64,000 bases of DNA from JAJZRJ01 sp040757055 (GTDB lineage: Bacteria; Desulfobacterota; Desulfobulbia; Desulfobulbales; Desulfurivibrionaceae), in assembly GCA_040757055.1 (NCBI GenBank), contig JBFLXY010000005.1, positions 122,822 to 186,821 of the forward strand, read 5' to 3'. The notes under the pieces were generated by a model. It was not told where the DNA came from. It searched no databases and worked only from the letters and a program-made list of their open reading frames with translations. Numbering within the stretch: position 1 is the stretch's first letter; each line of letters begins with the position of its first letter. The translations under genes were made by a program, and so were the position numbers. This document shows positions 42,815 through 50,853 of this stretch, one piece after another.

Positions 42815-43605
42815 GAATCACCCCGCTCAGGCGCAGCGTGCAGATGCTTTCCCTGATTGCCATGGTGGCGGTGCCGCTGGCAAACCGCCGGGGCATCAGC
42901 GTGGTCAACGGCAGCTTCTATTCCCTGACCATCGGCCCGGTAACCATGACCGACCCGCTCATCGCCCTCCAGCCGTTCCTGGCCACGTTGCGCTTCGATC
43001 TCGCCCTGCTCATCACGGCCCTGATCCCGGCCGCCATCGCCCTGCTTTTCGGCCGGGTCTTCTGCAGCTGGGTCTGCCCGCAGAACACCCTCTCCGAACT
43101 CTTCGACGCCATCGCCGCCAGGGCGGGCTTCCGGCGGCTGGCGGCGCCGCCGCCGGTGCCCCAGGTCCGCTACCTGGCCCTGGCCCTCATCCTCGCCATC
43201 ACCGTGCTGACCGGCGTCCCCCTGGCCAGCCTCTTTTCGGCCCCGGGCATCCTCTCGGTCCAGACCGCCCGCTTCATCTATGAAACCACCGTGGGGCTGG
43301 AACTGGCGCTCATCGGCGCCATCCTCGGCGCCGAACTCCTGCTGGTCCGCCGGGTCTGGTGCAACCACCTCTGCCCGGTGGGCACCCTGCTCGGCCTGTT
43401 GCGCAGCAAAAAGACCCTGCGGGTGGTCATGGCGGAGGACGCCCTCCACGCCTGCATCCACTGCCGCGAGTGCGCCAGGGCCTGCCAGCTTGGCCTTGAG
43501 CCGCTCTCGGGCTCCCTTTTCCCCCAGTGCCACAACTGCGGCGCCTGCATCGACGCCTGCGAGAAGATGACCGCCGGCCGCAAGCCGCTTTCCTTCCGCT
43601 TCTAA
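42811..43605 (+). CDS. napH: Membrane ferredoxin-type quinol dehydrogenase NapH
   Basis: A 264-residue protein with four membrane helices, conserved CSWVCPQ and CNHLCPVG near the membrane face and two C-terminal [4Fe-4S] groups (CIHCRECARAC, CHNCGACIDAC). NapH oxidises quinol and passes electrons to NapG. In this operon it is the only visible membrane electron entry point, since napC and nrfH are absent. The ATG at 42811 overlaps napG by 4 bases. Confidence 0.9.
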   Translation: MRITPLRRSVQMLSLIAMVAVPLANRRGISVVNGSFYSLTIGPVTMTDPLIALQPFLATLRFDLALLITALIPAAIALLFGRVFCSWVCPQNTLSELFDAIAARAGFRRLAAPPPVPQVRYLALALILAITVLTGVPLASLFSAPGILSVQTARFIYETTVGLELALIGAILGAELLLVRRVWCNHLCPVGTLLGLLRSKKTLRVVMAEDALHACIHCRECARACQLGLEPLSGSLFPQCHNCGACIDACEKMTAGRKPLSFRF

Positions 43606-43638
43606 GCAGTCGTCCCGCCTCACTCCCGCTCTTTTTTC

Positions 43639-43668
43639 TGGACAATCTGTTTGCCAGAGCCTTATGCT
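43639..43668 (+). promoter_or_regulatory. Sigma70-like promoter of the phospholipase-like gene
   Basis: TGGACA (43639-43644), an 18-base spacer and TATGCT (43663-43668) lie between napH and ATG 43783. The same TGGACA form recurs upstream of the Fic and MreB-like genes. Confidence 0.5.
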
Positions 43669-43782
43669 GTTTCGTGCCCGCTGTTTGTTAGAGAGCACTG
43701 TGCCCTTGCCGTTCCCGCTTTAAGAGGGCCGAGGCATTCTCAAGGCGTGTTGACCCGATCACCCGAACCCAAAGAGGACGTT

Positions 43783-44337
43783 ATGAAAAAAACCTTTCCC
43801 GCCGCTGTTGCCTGTGGAGTTCTTGCCTGTCTGGTGGCACAGCCTTCCCTGGCCAGTTGCCCGAATATTCCCGCTTCGTGTGATTATCTCGCCGTCGGCT
43901 GGCAGGGAACCTGTTTTCATTTGCCCAATGTCTGCAAACCCTGCGGCCCCAAACACTGTCCCGACCTGCCCGGCAGCTTCAGGGATATGCCGCAGCAGAT
44001 CAACACGCCGTGCCTCGACAAGATAATCAAGGCCGGGAGAATCGACGGCTGCAGCGTCCCGGAAAAAATCGATCCGATGTATCGGCACGTGTTTAAGGCT
44101 GCCTGCGACGAACATGATGTCTGCTATCACTCCGACACCGCCAAGGCACACTGTGACAACGACTTTCGGGACAACATGCTGTACATCTGCGACCACTATT
44201 ACAAAGGCGCCGCCAATGCTTTTCAGGAAAAAGCCTGCGAAGATGCCGCCTTAATTTTCTACGGTGCGGTAAGCATCGGCGGACAAAATGGTTATGACAA
44301 GGACCAGAAATGGAAAAAGGAGCACTGCTCCGAGTAG
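43783..44337 (+). CDS. Secreted phospholipase A2-like protein
   Basis: A 184-residue Cys-rich exported protein. After a signal peptide (ending LASCPN), the C-terminal half has ACDEHDVCYHSDTAKAHCDNDFRDNM, which carries the His-Asp active-site motif of phospholipase A2 (HDxCY) and the CDNDF continuation. About sixteen cysteines suggest a disulfide-tied secreted protein. ATG 43783 follows GAGGACGTT. The biological role in this organism is not clear: lipid turnover or attack on other cells are possible. Confidence 0.78.
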   Translation: MKKTFPAAVACGVLACLVAQPSLASCPNIPASCDYLAVGWQGTCFHLPNVCKPCGPKHCPDLPGSFRDMPQQINTPCLDKIIKAGRIDGCSVPEKIDPMYRHVFKAACDEHDVCYHSDTAKAHCDNDFRDNMLYICDHYYKGAANAFQEKACEDAALIFYGAVSIGGQNGYDKDQKWKKEHCSE

Positions 44338-44435
44338 CGCTCTCACCCCCCATCATGGCAGGGCCTTCGCTGCCATCCGGAGGCCCTGCCGGCCATCAAG
44401 CCAGACCAGGCCGCTTTCTTTCCGGTTTCAGCCCC

Positions 44436-45134
44436 CTACCCCTCGAAGCGATAGCCCCGCCCCGGCACGGTGACGATGTAGCGCGGCGCCGAGGGATCGG
44501 CCTCGATCTTGCGCCGCAGATGCTGGATGTGCACGTCGATGACCCGACTCCAGGAATAGAGCTGGGAGTCGCCCCAGAGACGGCGCCGGATCTCCTCGCG
44601 GCTCACCAGGTTGTTGCGGTTTTCCGCGAGGCAGGCCAGCACCTGGAACTCCTTGGGGGTGAGCGCGACCTCGCTGCCGCGCACGGTGACGCTCTCGTTG
44701 CGCAGGTCGATGGAGAGGTCGCCGGCACTGAGGACGCTGGCCGGCTGGGGCGGGGCCACGGAGCGGAGCCGGGCCCGGATGCGGGCCAGCAGCTCGCTGG
44801 TCTCAAAAGGCTTGACCATGTAATCATCCGCCCCCAGCTCGAAGCCGATCACCTTGTCGGAGACCTTGTCCTTGGCCGTGAGCATGATGACCGGCAGGTT
44901 GGGATAGAGGAATTTGAGGGAGCAGCAGAACTCCAGGCCATCGCCGTCCGGCAGCATCAGGTCGAGGAGCACCAGGTCGGGCAGCTGGTCGGCAAGGATG
45001 GCCCGGGCTGCCGCCAGGGAATCGGCGGTGAGCAGGGTAAAACCATGCAGCTCCAGGTTCGCCTTGAGCACCTTGCGGATATCCGGGTCGTCGTCAATGG
45101 CCAGCAGCGTTGCCACCGGTGCCTTGCCTTCCAT
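44436..45134 (-). CDS. OmpR-family response regulator
   Basis: A 232-residue regulator: receiver domain with the phosphorylation Asp in LVLLDLMLPDGDGLEF (about residue 55) and Lys in LTAKDKVSD, then a winged-helix output domain (LTPKEFQVLACLAENRNNLVSREEI, SRVIDVHIQHLRRKIE). It is partnered with the sensor kinase gene 11 bases upstream. Probable targets by position are the adjacent pentahaem cytochrome or the nap operon; there is no direct evidence. Confidence 0.94.
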   Translation of the reverse strand: MEGKAPVATLLAIDDDPDIRKVLKANLELHGFTLLTADSLAAARAILADQLPDLVLLDLMLPDGDGLEFCCSLKFLYPNLPVIMLTAKDKVSDKVIGFELGADDYMVKPFETSELLARIRARLRSVAPPQPASVLSAGDLSIDLRNESVTVRGSEVALTPKEFQVLACLAENRNNLVSREEIRRRLWGDSQLYSWSRVIDVHIQHLRRKIEADPSAPRYIVTVPGRGYRFEG

Positions 45135-45145
45135 GGTTCCCCCTG

Positions 45146-46795
45146 CTACGCCGTTGGCCCCTCGCTGCCGGCGGGCAGCCAGAAATAAACGCAGGCCCCC
45201 GGCCCCTGGTCCGCCACCCCGATCACCCCGCCGTGGGCCGCGATGATGCTCCGGCAGATCGAAAGCCCCAGGCCGCTTCCCTCCTTATTGCCCAGTTTGT
45301 AGAACTTGTCAAAAACCTTTTCCCGCTCCGCCGGGGCGATTCCCGGCCCCTGGTCATGCACCGCCACCACCACCAGCTCCTCTTCCCGCAGGGCGCGGAT
45401 GGTGACGGCGGAGTTTTCCGGCCCGAACTTGATGGCGTTGGCCAGCAGGTTGGTGAGCACCTGGCGGAGGCGGTCCTCGTCGGCGCGCAGGTGCAGCTCG
45501 GGCGGGATCTCCAGGATGATGGCGATGCCCTTTTCCCGGGCAAGGCAATCCAGGGTGGTGGCGGTTTCGCGGATCACCGCACTGAGATCGATGCGGGAAA
45601 AGGCGAGGGCCGAGGTGACCCCCATCTCGATCCGCTCGATGTCGAGCAGGGTGTTGACCATGCGGATGAGGCGGTTGGTGTTGCGGGAGATGACCTCGAA
45701 GAAATCGCGCAGTTCGCTCTGGGGGCAGTTGCCGGCCTCGCCGGGGGAGAGCGCGGCCAGCCGGGCGGTGACGTACTCCATGGAGCCCTTGATGGTGGTG
45801 AGCGGGGTGCGCAGTTCGTGGGAGGCGCGGGCCACGAAGTCGGACTTGCGGTCGCTGGCCGCCGAGAGCAGGCGGTTGCTCTCGATGAGCTTCTGGTTGC
45901 TCTCCGCCAGCTCGCTGGTGGCCGAGCGGACCCGTTCCCGCAGTTCGTCGTGATGGCCGGTGATCCGGGCCGCCATTTCGGCAAAGGCGCGGGAGAGGTC
46001 TTCGAACTCGTCGCCGGTGCGCAGGGCCTCACCGCCGTGGCGCTTGCCTTCGGAAAAATCCCGGATGGCCGCGGAAAGGCGCTGCACCGGCCCCAGCACC
46101 AGATGGCGCAGCATGAAGATCATCGCCCCGCTCAGGGCCGCCACCACCACCAGCATGGAGGCGAACATCCGGCGGCGGTTGCCCGCCGCCTCGGCAAAGG
46201 TCTTGTCCAGGGGCAGGGTCACGCTGATGGCGCCGCGCACGTCGCCGATCCGATAGCCCTGCGTCTCATGGCAGCCCAGGCACGCCTCCTCGACATAGAG
46301 GGGAGAGATGTAGCGGAGGAAGGGACGGCGATCCACATGCTCCATGGCGATCACCTCCCTTTTCGCCTCCTGTTCGAAGGCCAGCAGGGCCCGGCGCTCG
46401 AAGGGGTCGGGAGCGTTTTCCGGGTTGGTCAGCCTGAGGCTGGTGATGTGGAACCAGAACACCCCCTCCTCCCGCGAGTAATTGGCCAGCTCCTTGGTGA
46501 CCATGGCCGGGGTTTTTTTGATATAGTGCCGCCCCTGGGGGTCGAGGATTTCTGCCTCGGCAAGGTAGGGAGAGGGCGGGGTATGGGGCAGGTTTTCCAC
46601 AAACACCCCGCCGTGGTCGGCGATCCAGCGGCGCATCAGCACCACCTGCCGGAAAATCGCCCTGGCCTCGTTCTCCGCCTGGCGGAGGATGAGCTCTTCC
46701 TGGCGCTGGTTGACCACGTAGAAGGTGGCGCCGAGGGTGGCCAGCAGGGTGAGGCAGCAGCCGGTGATGAATTTGAAACTGAGACCAAGTCTCAT
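45146..46795 (-). CDS. Sensor histidine kinase with periplasmic c-type haem motif
   Basis: A 549-residue kinase. An N-terminal helix (about 5-25) and a second helix near 230 bound a periplasmic domain like DUF3365/Tll0287, carrying EEACLGCHETQGYRIGDVRGAISV; CXXCH (about residue 171) is a c-haem attachment site. HAMP, HisKA (ASHELRTPLTTIKG, His about 326) and HATPase (NLLANAIKFGPEN, GLGLSICRS) follow. It likely senses a redox-active or gaseous ligand through haem. The start at 46795 follows GGAGCACGC. It is upstream of the response regulator gene. Confidence 0.9.
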   Translation of the reverse strand: MRLGLSFKFITGCCLTLLATLGATFYVVNQRQEELILRQAENEARAIFRQVVLMRRWIADHGGVFVENLPHTPPSPYLAEAEILDPQGRHYIKKTPAMVTKELANYSREEGVFWFHITSLRLTNPENAPDPFERRALLAFEQEAKREVIAMEHVDRRPFLRYISPLYVEEACLGCHETQGYRIGDVRGAISVTLPLDKTFAEAAGNRRRMFASMLVVVAALSGAMIFMLRHLVLGPVQRLSAAIRDFSEGKRHGGEALRTGDEFEDLSRAFAEMAARITGHHDELRERVRSATSELAESNQKLIESNRLLSAASDRKSDFVARASHELRTPLTTIKGSMEYVTARLAALSPGEAGNCPQSELRDFFEVISRNTNRLIRMVNTLLDIERIEMGVTSALAFSRIDLSAVIRETATTLDCLAREKGIAIILEIPPELHLRADEDRLRQVLTNLLANAIKFGPENSAVTIRALREEELVVVAVHDQGPGIAPAEREKVFDKFYKLGNKEGSGLGLSICRSIIAAHGGVIGVADQGPGACVYFWLPAGSEGPTA

Positions 46796-46904
46796 GCGTG
46801 CTCCGAATCGTCCCGCTCTTTTCCGGCGTGCCCATGCCGCACAAAGCCGTGGCCGGCCCCGCCTGCGCACGGGCCGGCCACGGCAACGCCAACACCTGGG
46901 CCGG

Positions 46905-48194
46905 TTATTTCACCGTAACCCGCCTGGTGCTCTCATGGAAGAGGAACTTGCCCTTGCCCGCTTCCAGCGCGGCCAGCTCGCCGCCGGCCGGCAGATGCCA
47001 GAGGCTCACCACCACGTCCAGCTCCTTGGCCGTGACGGTGCGGACCTTCTTGCCGTCCTTTTCCACGTCTTCATAGGGGAACTTGATCTCCATGGTCTCG
47101 GCCCGGGTCTGCCCCGGCTGCAAGGCGGTATCCCGTAGCATGCCGGACTTGCGGTGCGGCCCGTAGACCATCTTGTCGTCCCGGCCCTTTGCCGGCGACT
47201 GGGGCATGTAGATTTTCTGTCCGTTGAACACGATCTTGCCATCTTTGGTTTTCGCGGTCACATCCAGGACCAGCCGGTTGGGAGACGGTCAGCCGTCCGG
47301 GATGCGGTGGCCGGCCTGACTGGTCATCTTCACCGTCACCACCGCGGTGGGCACCGAGTCGCCCGCCTTGGGCAGGAAAAAATAGCCCCGGGCATCCACC
47401 TCGACCCTGACCGCGCCCTTGGCCACCGCGGGATCACGGTATCCCGGCATGAAGTGGCCGTGTCCCTCCTTGCGGATATGACAGTCCTGGCACGACTCGC
47501 TGCCGCCCGAGGGCACATAGGCGTGGAGATAGCTGCCGTAGAGGGTGGCGCACTGGGTCGGCTCCGGCAGGTCGAAGTTCGGGCCCAGGCCGTGGCACTG
47601 GCCGCACATGATCGATTCCGGCATGGCGGCGCTCTTCTTGAGCTTCTTGAACCGGGCGTCCGGATGGCTGCCCTCCTTGCTGCCGTAAACCGCGTTCGGA
47701 TCGATCTCGCCATCGGTCCACTTGTGGATCAGGGCCTTCTGGTTGTGGCAGATGAGGCAGTTGATGCCGACCTTGGCCAGCTGCTTCTTGGCATTTTCAT
47801 CGCCCGCGGCGCCGTCGATGGCGGCCTGGGCGATCTCCCGGGCCACGGCGTCGGTGGCGTCCTTCAACTGGGGCAGGTGGCACTTGGCACAGATCATCAT
47901 GTGCTCCACCGTGAGGTCCTTGACCTCCTTGGCCCCGGAGTGGGTGTACTCCTTGAGCAGGCCGTCCTTGACCGTGCTGGCGATGGTGGCCATGGTGCGG
48001 GGCGAACCGATGAGGGAGATGGCATGGTACGACTTTTCCCACTCGGCAAAGATCTTGGCGTGGCACTTCTTGCACGAACTCACGTCGTACATCCTGGCCA
48101 GCTCGTCGATGGAGTTGGCCTTTGGCGCGGCCGCCTGGGCCGCCGCCGGCAGCAGGACGAACGCCGCTGCCAATCCGAGGCGTAGCAGTTTCAT
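46905..48194 (-). CDS. Pentahaem cytochrome, probable selenoprotein (UGA at 47289-47291), ExtKL-like
   Basis: Read through one in-frame UGA, this is a 429-residue exported cytochrome. Residues 1-22 are a signal peptide, and five CXXCH motifs (CKKCH, CAKCH, CLICH, CGQCH, CQDCH) lie before the UGA, which is codon 302. The sequence around it reads GHRIPDG-U-PSPNRLVLDV, and the remaining 127 codons stay open in the same frame. A hairpin with a GGU in its loop follows the UGA (see SECIS). From memory, it resembles the ExtKL (seleno)proteins linked to Geobacter selenite/tellurite operons. A nonsense mutation splitting the gene is the alternative. Confidence 0.72.
47261..47288 (-). promoter_or_regulatory. 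SECIS-like hairpin directly after the UGA codon
   Basis: On the mRNA, CAACCGG pairs with CCUGGAUG around a CUGGU loop, with one bulged U on the 3' side and one A-A mismatch. The apical GGU is 18-20 nucleotides after the UGA; in the E. coli fdhF SECIS, GGU lies at 19-21. The stem is short, so this is suggestive rather than proven. Confidence 0.5.
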
Positions 48195-48789
48195 GGATCC
48201 CCTCCTTGCTGGTTGGTGTTCCTCTCTGCAACAGGAGCCGCCTCCCTGCCGTGCCCGCGCCATCACCTCCTTTTTCGGTTTGCTCTCCAGGGAAAACGGA
48301 AGATGTTGCCCTTCGCGTACAACAAACAACACCACGACCTGCCAAAAGGCTCCGGGCCAGCCGGGGAATCACCCCTGTCCGGCCGGCTGTCCGGAAAAAG
48401 AAGCGCCGCCGGTTCCGGCCCCGCAATAGGTAGGGCCGCCGGGCGGAAAAGATGACCGCAGCATGACATCGAGATTCCGGCGCCCAGAATACCCTTGCGC
48501 CTCTTTTATACCTTAAGCCGGAAAAACTCCTTTTTTCAAGGAGAAAACCGCCGCCTCCGCGCCTGCCGTCTTTCCCGCCTCCCGTGGGCCTCTCCCTCTT
48601 TCTCGTTCCCAATTACACGGCCACAGATTCCCCAATTTACGCTCCTGTGGATCAGCCTGTTGCCATTGCCGAATCAAAGGTTTTTCTGGACAATCCGCCT
48701 GGCAACACGATACGTTACAGGCCAAAAGAAGAGGGCGAAAGCCCGTTTCCCACGCGGTGGGCCTCACCGCTCTTCCAAGGAAGGTGGCA
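48195..48789. other. 595-base gene-free stretch holding leader copy A and a promoter
   Basis: No frame here has coding character. It holds the upstream region of the pentahaem cytochrome gene (minus), leader-like copy A (48492-48548) and, before the Fic gene, TGGACA (48688-48693) with a weak -10 near 48711-48716. Confidence 0.55.
48492..48548 (+). repeat. Direct repeat copy A (duplicate of the ABC-F gene leader)
   Basis: CCCTTGCGCC at 48492 and the 20-mer CCTTTTTTCAAGGAGAAAAC at 48529-48548 recur in the same order with nearly the same spacing (37 versus 36 bases) at 50798-50853, just before the ABC-F ATG. Confidence 0.75.
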
Positions 48790-49914
48790 ATGACACAACC
48801 GGTCAATTACCATTTGGGGAAATTCCCTCCCTCTGAACTGGACTGGAAAGCCCTTATCCCCCACATCGGCAACGCGAATGCCTGTCTGGCCCGGTACGAC
48901 GGCCTGCTTTCCGCGATTCCCAATGCATCCGTTCTTCTTTCCCCCCTCACCACCCAGGAGGCGGTTCTGTCCTCAAAGATCGAGGGCACCCATGTGACCA
49001 TGGGCGAAGTTCTCGAACTGGAAGCGGGTGGTGAGCCGGAAGGCATTACCCAGCCCAAGAGGGATGATGTTGAGGAAATCATGAACTATCGCCGGGCCAT
49101 GCGGGCCTGTGTCACCGAGCTTGAACAGCGGCCGTTGTCGCAGCAAATGTTGCGTCAGGCCCATCAACTCCTCATGCAGGGGGTACGCGGCAAGGACAAA
49201 TCACCCGGAAAATACCGGACTAAACAAAACTGGATCGGCCCAAAGGGGTGCACCATCGAAGAGGCTGGCTTTATTCCCATTCCCCCGGAACACCTGACCG
49301 CCGGCATGGATGCCTGGGAAAAGTTTATCACCAGCGACAGCGAACCAGACCCTCTGGTGCAATTGGCCATCGTGCATGTCGAATTTGAGGCCCTCCATCC
49401 CTTTGAAGATGGCAACGGCAGGCTCGGCCGGATGGTGATCCCTTTGTTCCTGTTTCAAAAAAAGCTGCTTGGCAGTCCTGATTTTTATATGAGCGGTTAT
49501 CTGGAGACCCATCGGGAAAGCTACCAGGAGCGCCTGAGAGCGGTTTCCCGCGAAGGCGCCTGGACAGAATGGTGTGCTTTTTTTCTCCGGGGCATTGCCG
49601 AGCAGGCCATCGAAAACGAGCAAAAGGCGCGAGCGATCCTGGCTCTTTATGACCGCATGAAAATCCGGGTTGCCGACCTGACCCATTCGCAGCATGCCAT
49701 TCGGACGGTGGATTTTCTGTTTCAGAACCCCATCTTCGCCTCTCCTCACTTTACCCATAATTCGAATATCCCTCGACCAACGGCAGCGCGCATTCTCGGT
49801 TTGCTGCGCGACGAACAGCTGCTCCACCCCTTGCGGGAGGGCAAGGGACGGCGTTGGGGAATCTTTGCCTTCCGGGAACTGCTCAACATCGCCGAAGGAG
49901 GAAAGATCTTTTAA
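48790..49914 (+). CDS. Fic-family protein (AMP transferase) with C-terminal winged helix
   Basis: A 374-residue protein. The catalytic Fic motif HPFEDGNGRLGR is at about residue 205, preceded by an N-terminal SSKIEGT (about 65), which fits the autoinhibitory SxxxE(G/N) motif. The C-terminus (about 310-370) looks like a winged helix (ARILGLLRDEQLLHPLREGKGR). Such proteins transfer AMP from ATP to target proteins. ATG 48790 follows GGAAGGTGGCA. It lies with an IS fragment between two copies of an ABC-F leader, so it may be a recent acquisition. Confidence 0.9.
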   Translation: MTQPVNYHLGKFPPSELDWKALIPHIGNANACLARYDGLLSAIPNASVLLSPLTTQEAVLSSKIEGTHVTMGEVLELEAGGEPEGITQPKRDDVEEIMNYRRAMRACVTELEQRPLSQQMLRQAHQLLMQGVRGKDKSPGKYRTKQNWIGPKGCTIEEAGFIPIPPEHLTAGMDAWEKFITSDSEPDPLVQLAIVHVEFEALHPFEDGNGRLGRMVIPLFLFQKKLLGSPDFYMSGYLETHRESYQERLRAVSREGAWTEWCAFFLRGIAEQAIENEQKARAILALYDRMKIRVADLTHSQHAIRTVDFLFQNPIFASPHFTHNSNIPRPTAARILGLLRDEQLLHPLREGKGRRWGIFAFRELLNIAEGGKIF

Positions 49915-49973
49915 TCTCACCTGTGAGACGTTCTGGCGTTTTTGTCTCAAAAAACCCAAAAAACGAGACAAAA
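49915..49973. repeat. Cluster of GAGAC/GTCTC inverted repeats after the Fic gene
   Basis: TCTCAC-CT-GTGAGA (49915-49928) is followed by TTTTGTCTC and GAGACAAAA (ending 49973) as a spaced inverted repeat. The shared GAGAC core suggests protein-binding sites, possibly for the Fic winged helix; a terminator role is not excluded. Confidence 0.5.
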
Positions 49974-49988
49974 CCATTATAATAGTTA

Positions 49989-50668
49989 GGGTCATGACTA
50001 GAACAGCACCTTAAAAAGTGTGCTAACATCTAGTCGTGACGATGAAAAACAAGTACGCAAATCGTTCAAAAATTTCGGAGCCCAAATTCCGGGAACTGGT
50101 TAAGCTCTTTGCCCTCAATCTGGAAGCCACCCAGATCGCGGAATTAACAGCTCTCAATCGCAACACCATCAACCGTTTTCTCCGCGCCATTCGTGAACGG
50201 TTGGCAACCTTCTGTGAGCAGCAGTCCCCGCTCACGGGGGAGATAGAGGTCGATGAGTCTTTCTTCGGCCCTCGGCGCGTCAAGGGGAAGCGCGGCCGTG
50301 GCGCCTATGGCAAAACGATCGTCTTCGGTGTGTTCAAGCGCAATGGCAAAGTCTACACCGAAATTGTCCCCGACTGCTCCAAGGCCACGTTGCAAGCAAT
50401 CATCCGTGGTAAGGTTGAGCCAGAAAGCATTATCTACTCCGACGGCTGGCGTGGTTATAATGGCCTTGTCGATGTCGGCTATGGCAAACACCTCCGGGTT
50501 GATCGTGGCCGCAATGAATTCGCCAGAGGCAAGACTCATATCAACGGCATCGAAGGCTTTTGGGGCTTTGCCAAATCACGGCTAACCCGATTAAAAACTT
50601 GTTTGAGTGGTGATGACCGCGAACGAATATATCGCTCAATTGAAGATGTATTGGCGCAAGATCATTGA
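49989..50668 (+). mobile_element. Truncated IS1595-family insertion sequence
   Basis: The left end is GGGTCATGACTAGAACAG (49989-50006), identical to the end of the second IS at 63877. A partial inverted copy, CTAGTCGTGAC, is at 50030-50040. The transposase follows, but the conserved C-terminal HLKECEFRFN part and the expected right inverted repeat (CTGTTCTAGTCATGACCC) are not found downstream, so the element lacks its right end. Confidence 0.75.
50036..50668 (+). pseudogene. IS1595-family transposase, C-terminus lost
   Basis: A DDE-type (IS1016/ISXO2-like) transposase of about 210 residues: EIEVDESFFGPRRVKGKRGRGA, the catalytic IYSDGWRGYNGL and HINGIEGFWGFAKSRL. After this the frame reads LKTCLSGDDRERIYRSIEDVLAQDH instead of the usual FYLHLKECEFRFN, so the end is missing or shifted. 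The start is GTG 50036 or ATG 50042. Likely inactive. Confidence 0.8.
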
Positions 50669-50797
50669 TGCCCAACTCGTCGCCCAAGCCGATATCAGAC
50701 CGCTATACGCGGCCTTCCTCGGCTGAACTTGGCGTTAAGCCTTCTCTCCGCCACTTTCCTTTTCCGCCCGCTCCCAGCCGTACCCCTCCCGCTTTTC

Positions 50798-50853
50798 CCC
50801 TTGCGCCCCGCTCCTTGATGTGCTAAAAAAGCACCTTTTTTCAAGGAGAAAAC
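50798..50853 (+). repeat. Direct repeat copy B (5' leader of the ABC-F gene)
   Basis: CCCTTGCGCC at 50798 and CCTTTTTTCAAGGAGAAAAC at 50834-50853 match copy A at 48492-48548. Copy B includes the ribosome site AAGGAG of the ABC-F gene. Confidence 0.75.

Noticed and set aside
43636..43660. Sigma54 promoter (GG-N10-GC) before the PLA2-like gene
   Set aside because: GG and GC are 11 bases apart, not 10, and the region reads better as a sigma70 promoter (TGGACA-N18-TATGCT).
46905..47261. Separate 118-residue protein starting at GTG 47261
   Set aside because: The frame continues from the cytochrome through a UGA, the GTG has no ribosome site and lies within the SECIS-like hairpin; better read as one gene.
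48495..48836. Coding frame before the Fic gene
   Set aside because: Low-complexity S/F/L/R composition, no ribosome site and overlap with the leader-like repeat and Fic start; judged non-coding.
50613..50726. 37-residue frame (MTANEYIAQL...) after the IS transposase
   Set aside because: Very short, overlaps the transposase end in another frame and has no ribosome site; possibly junction DNA from the IS truncation.
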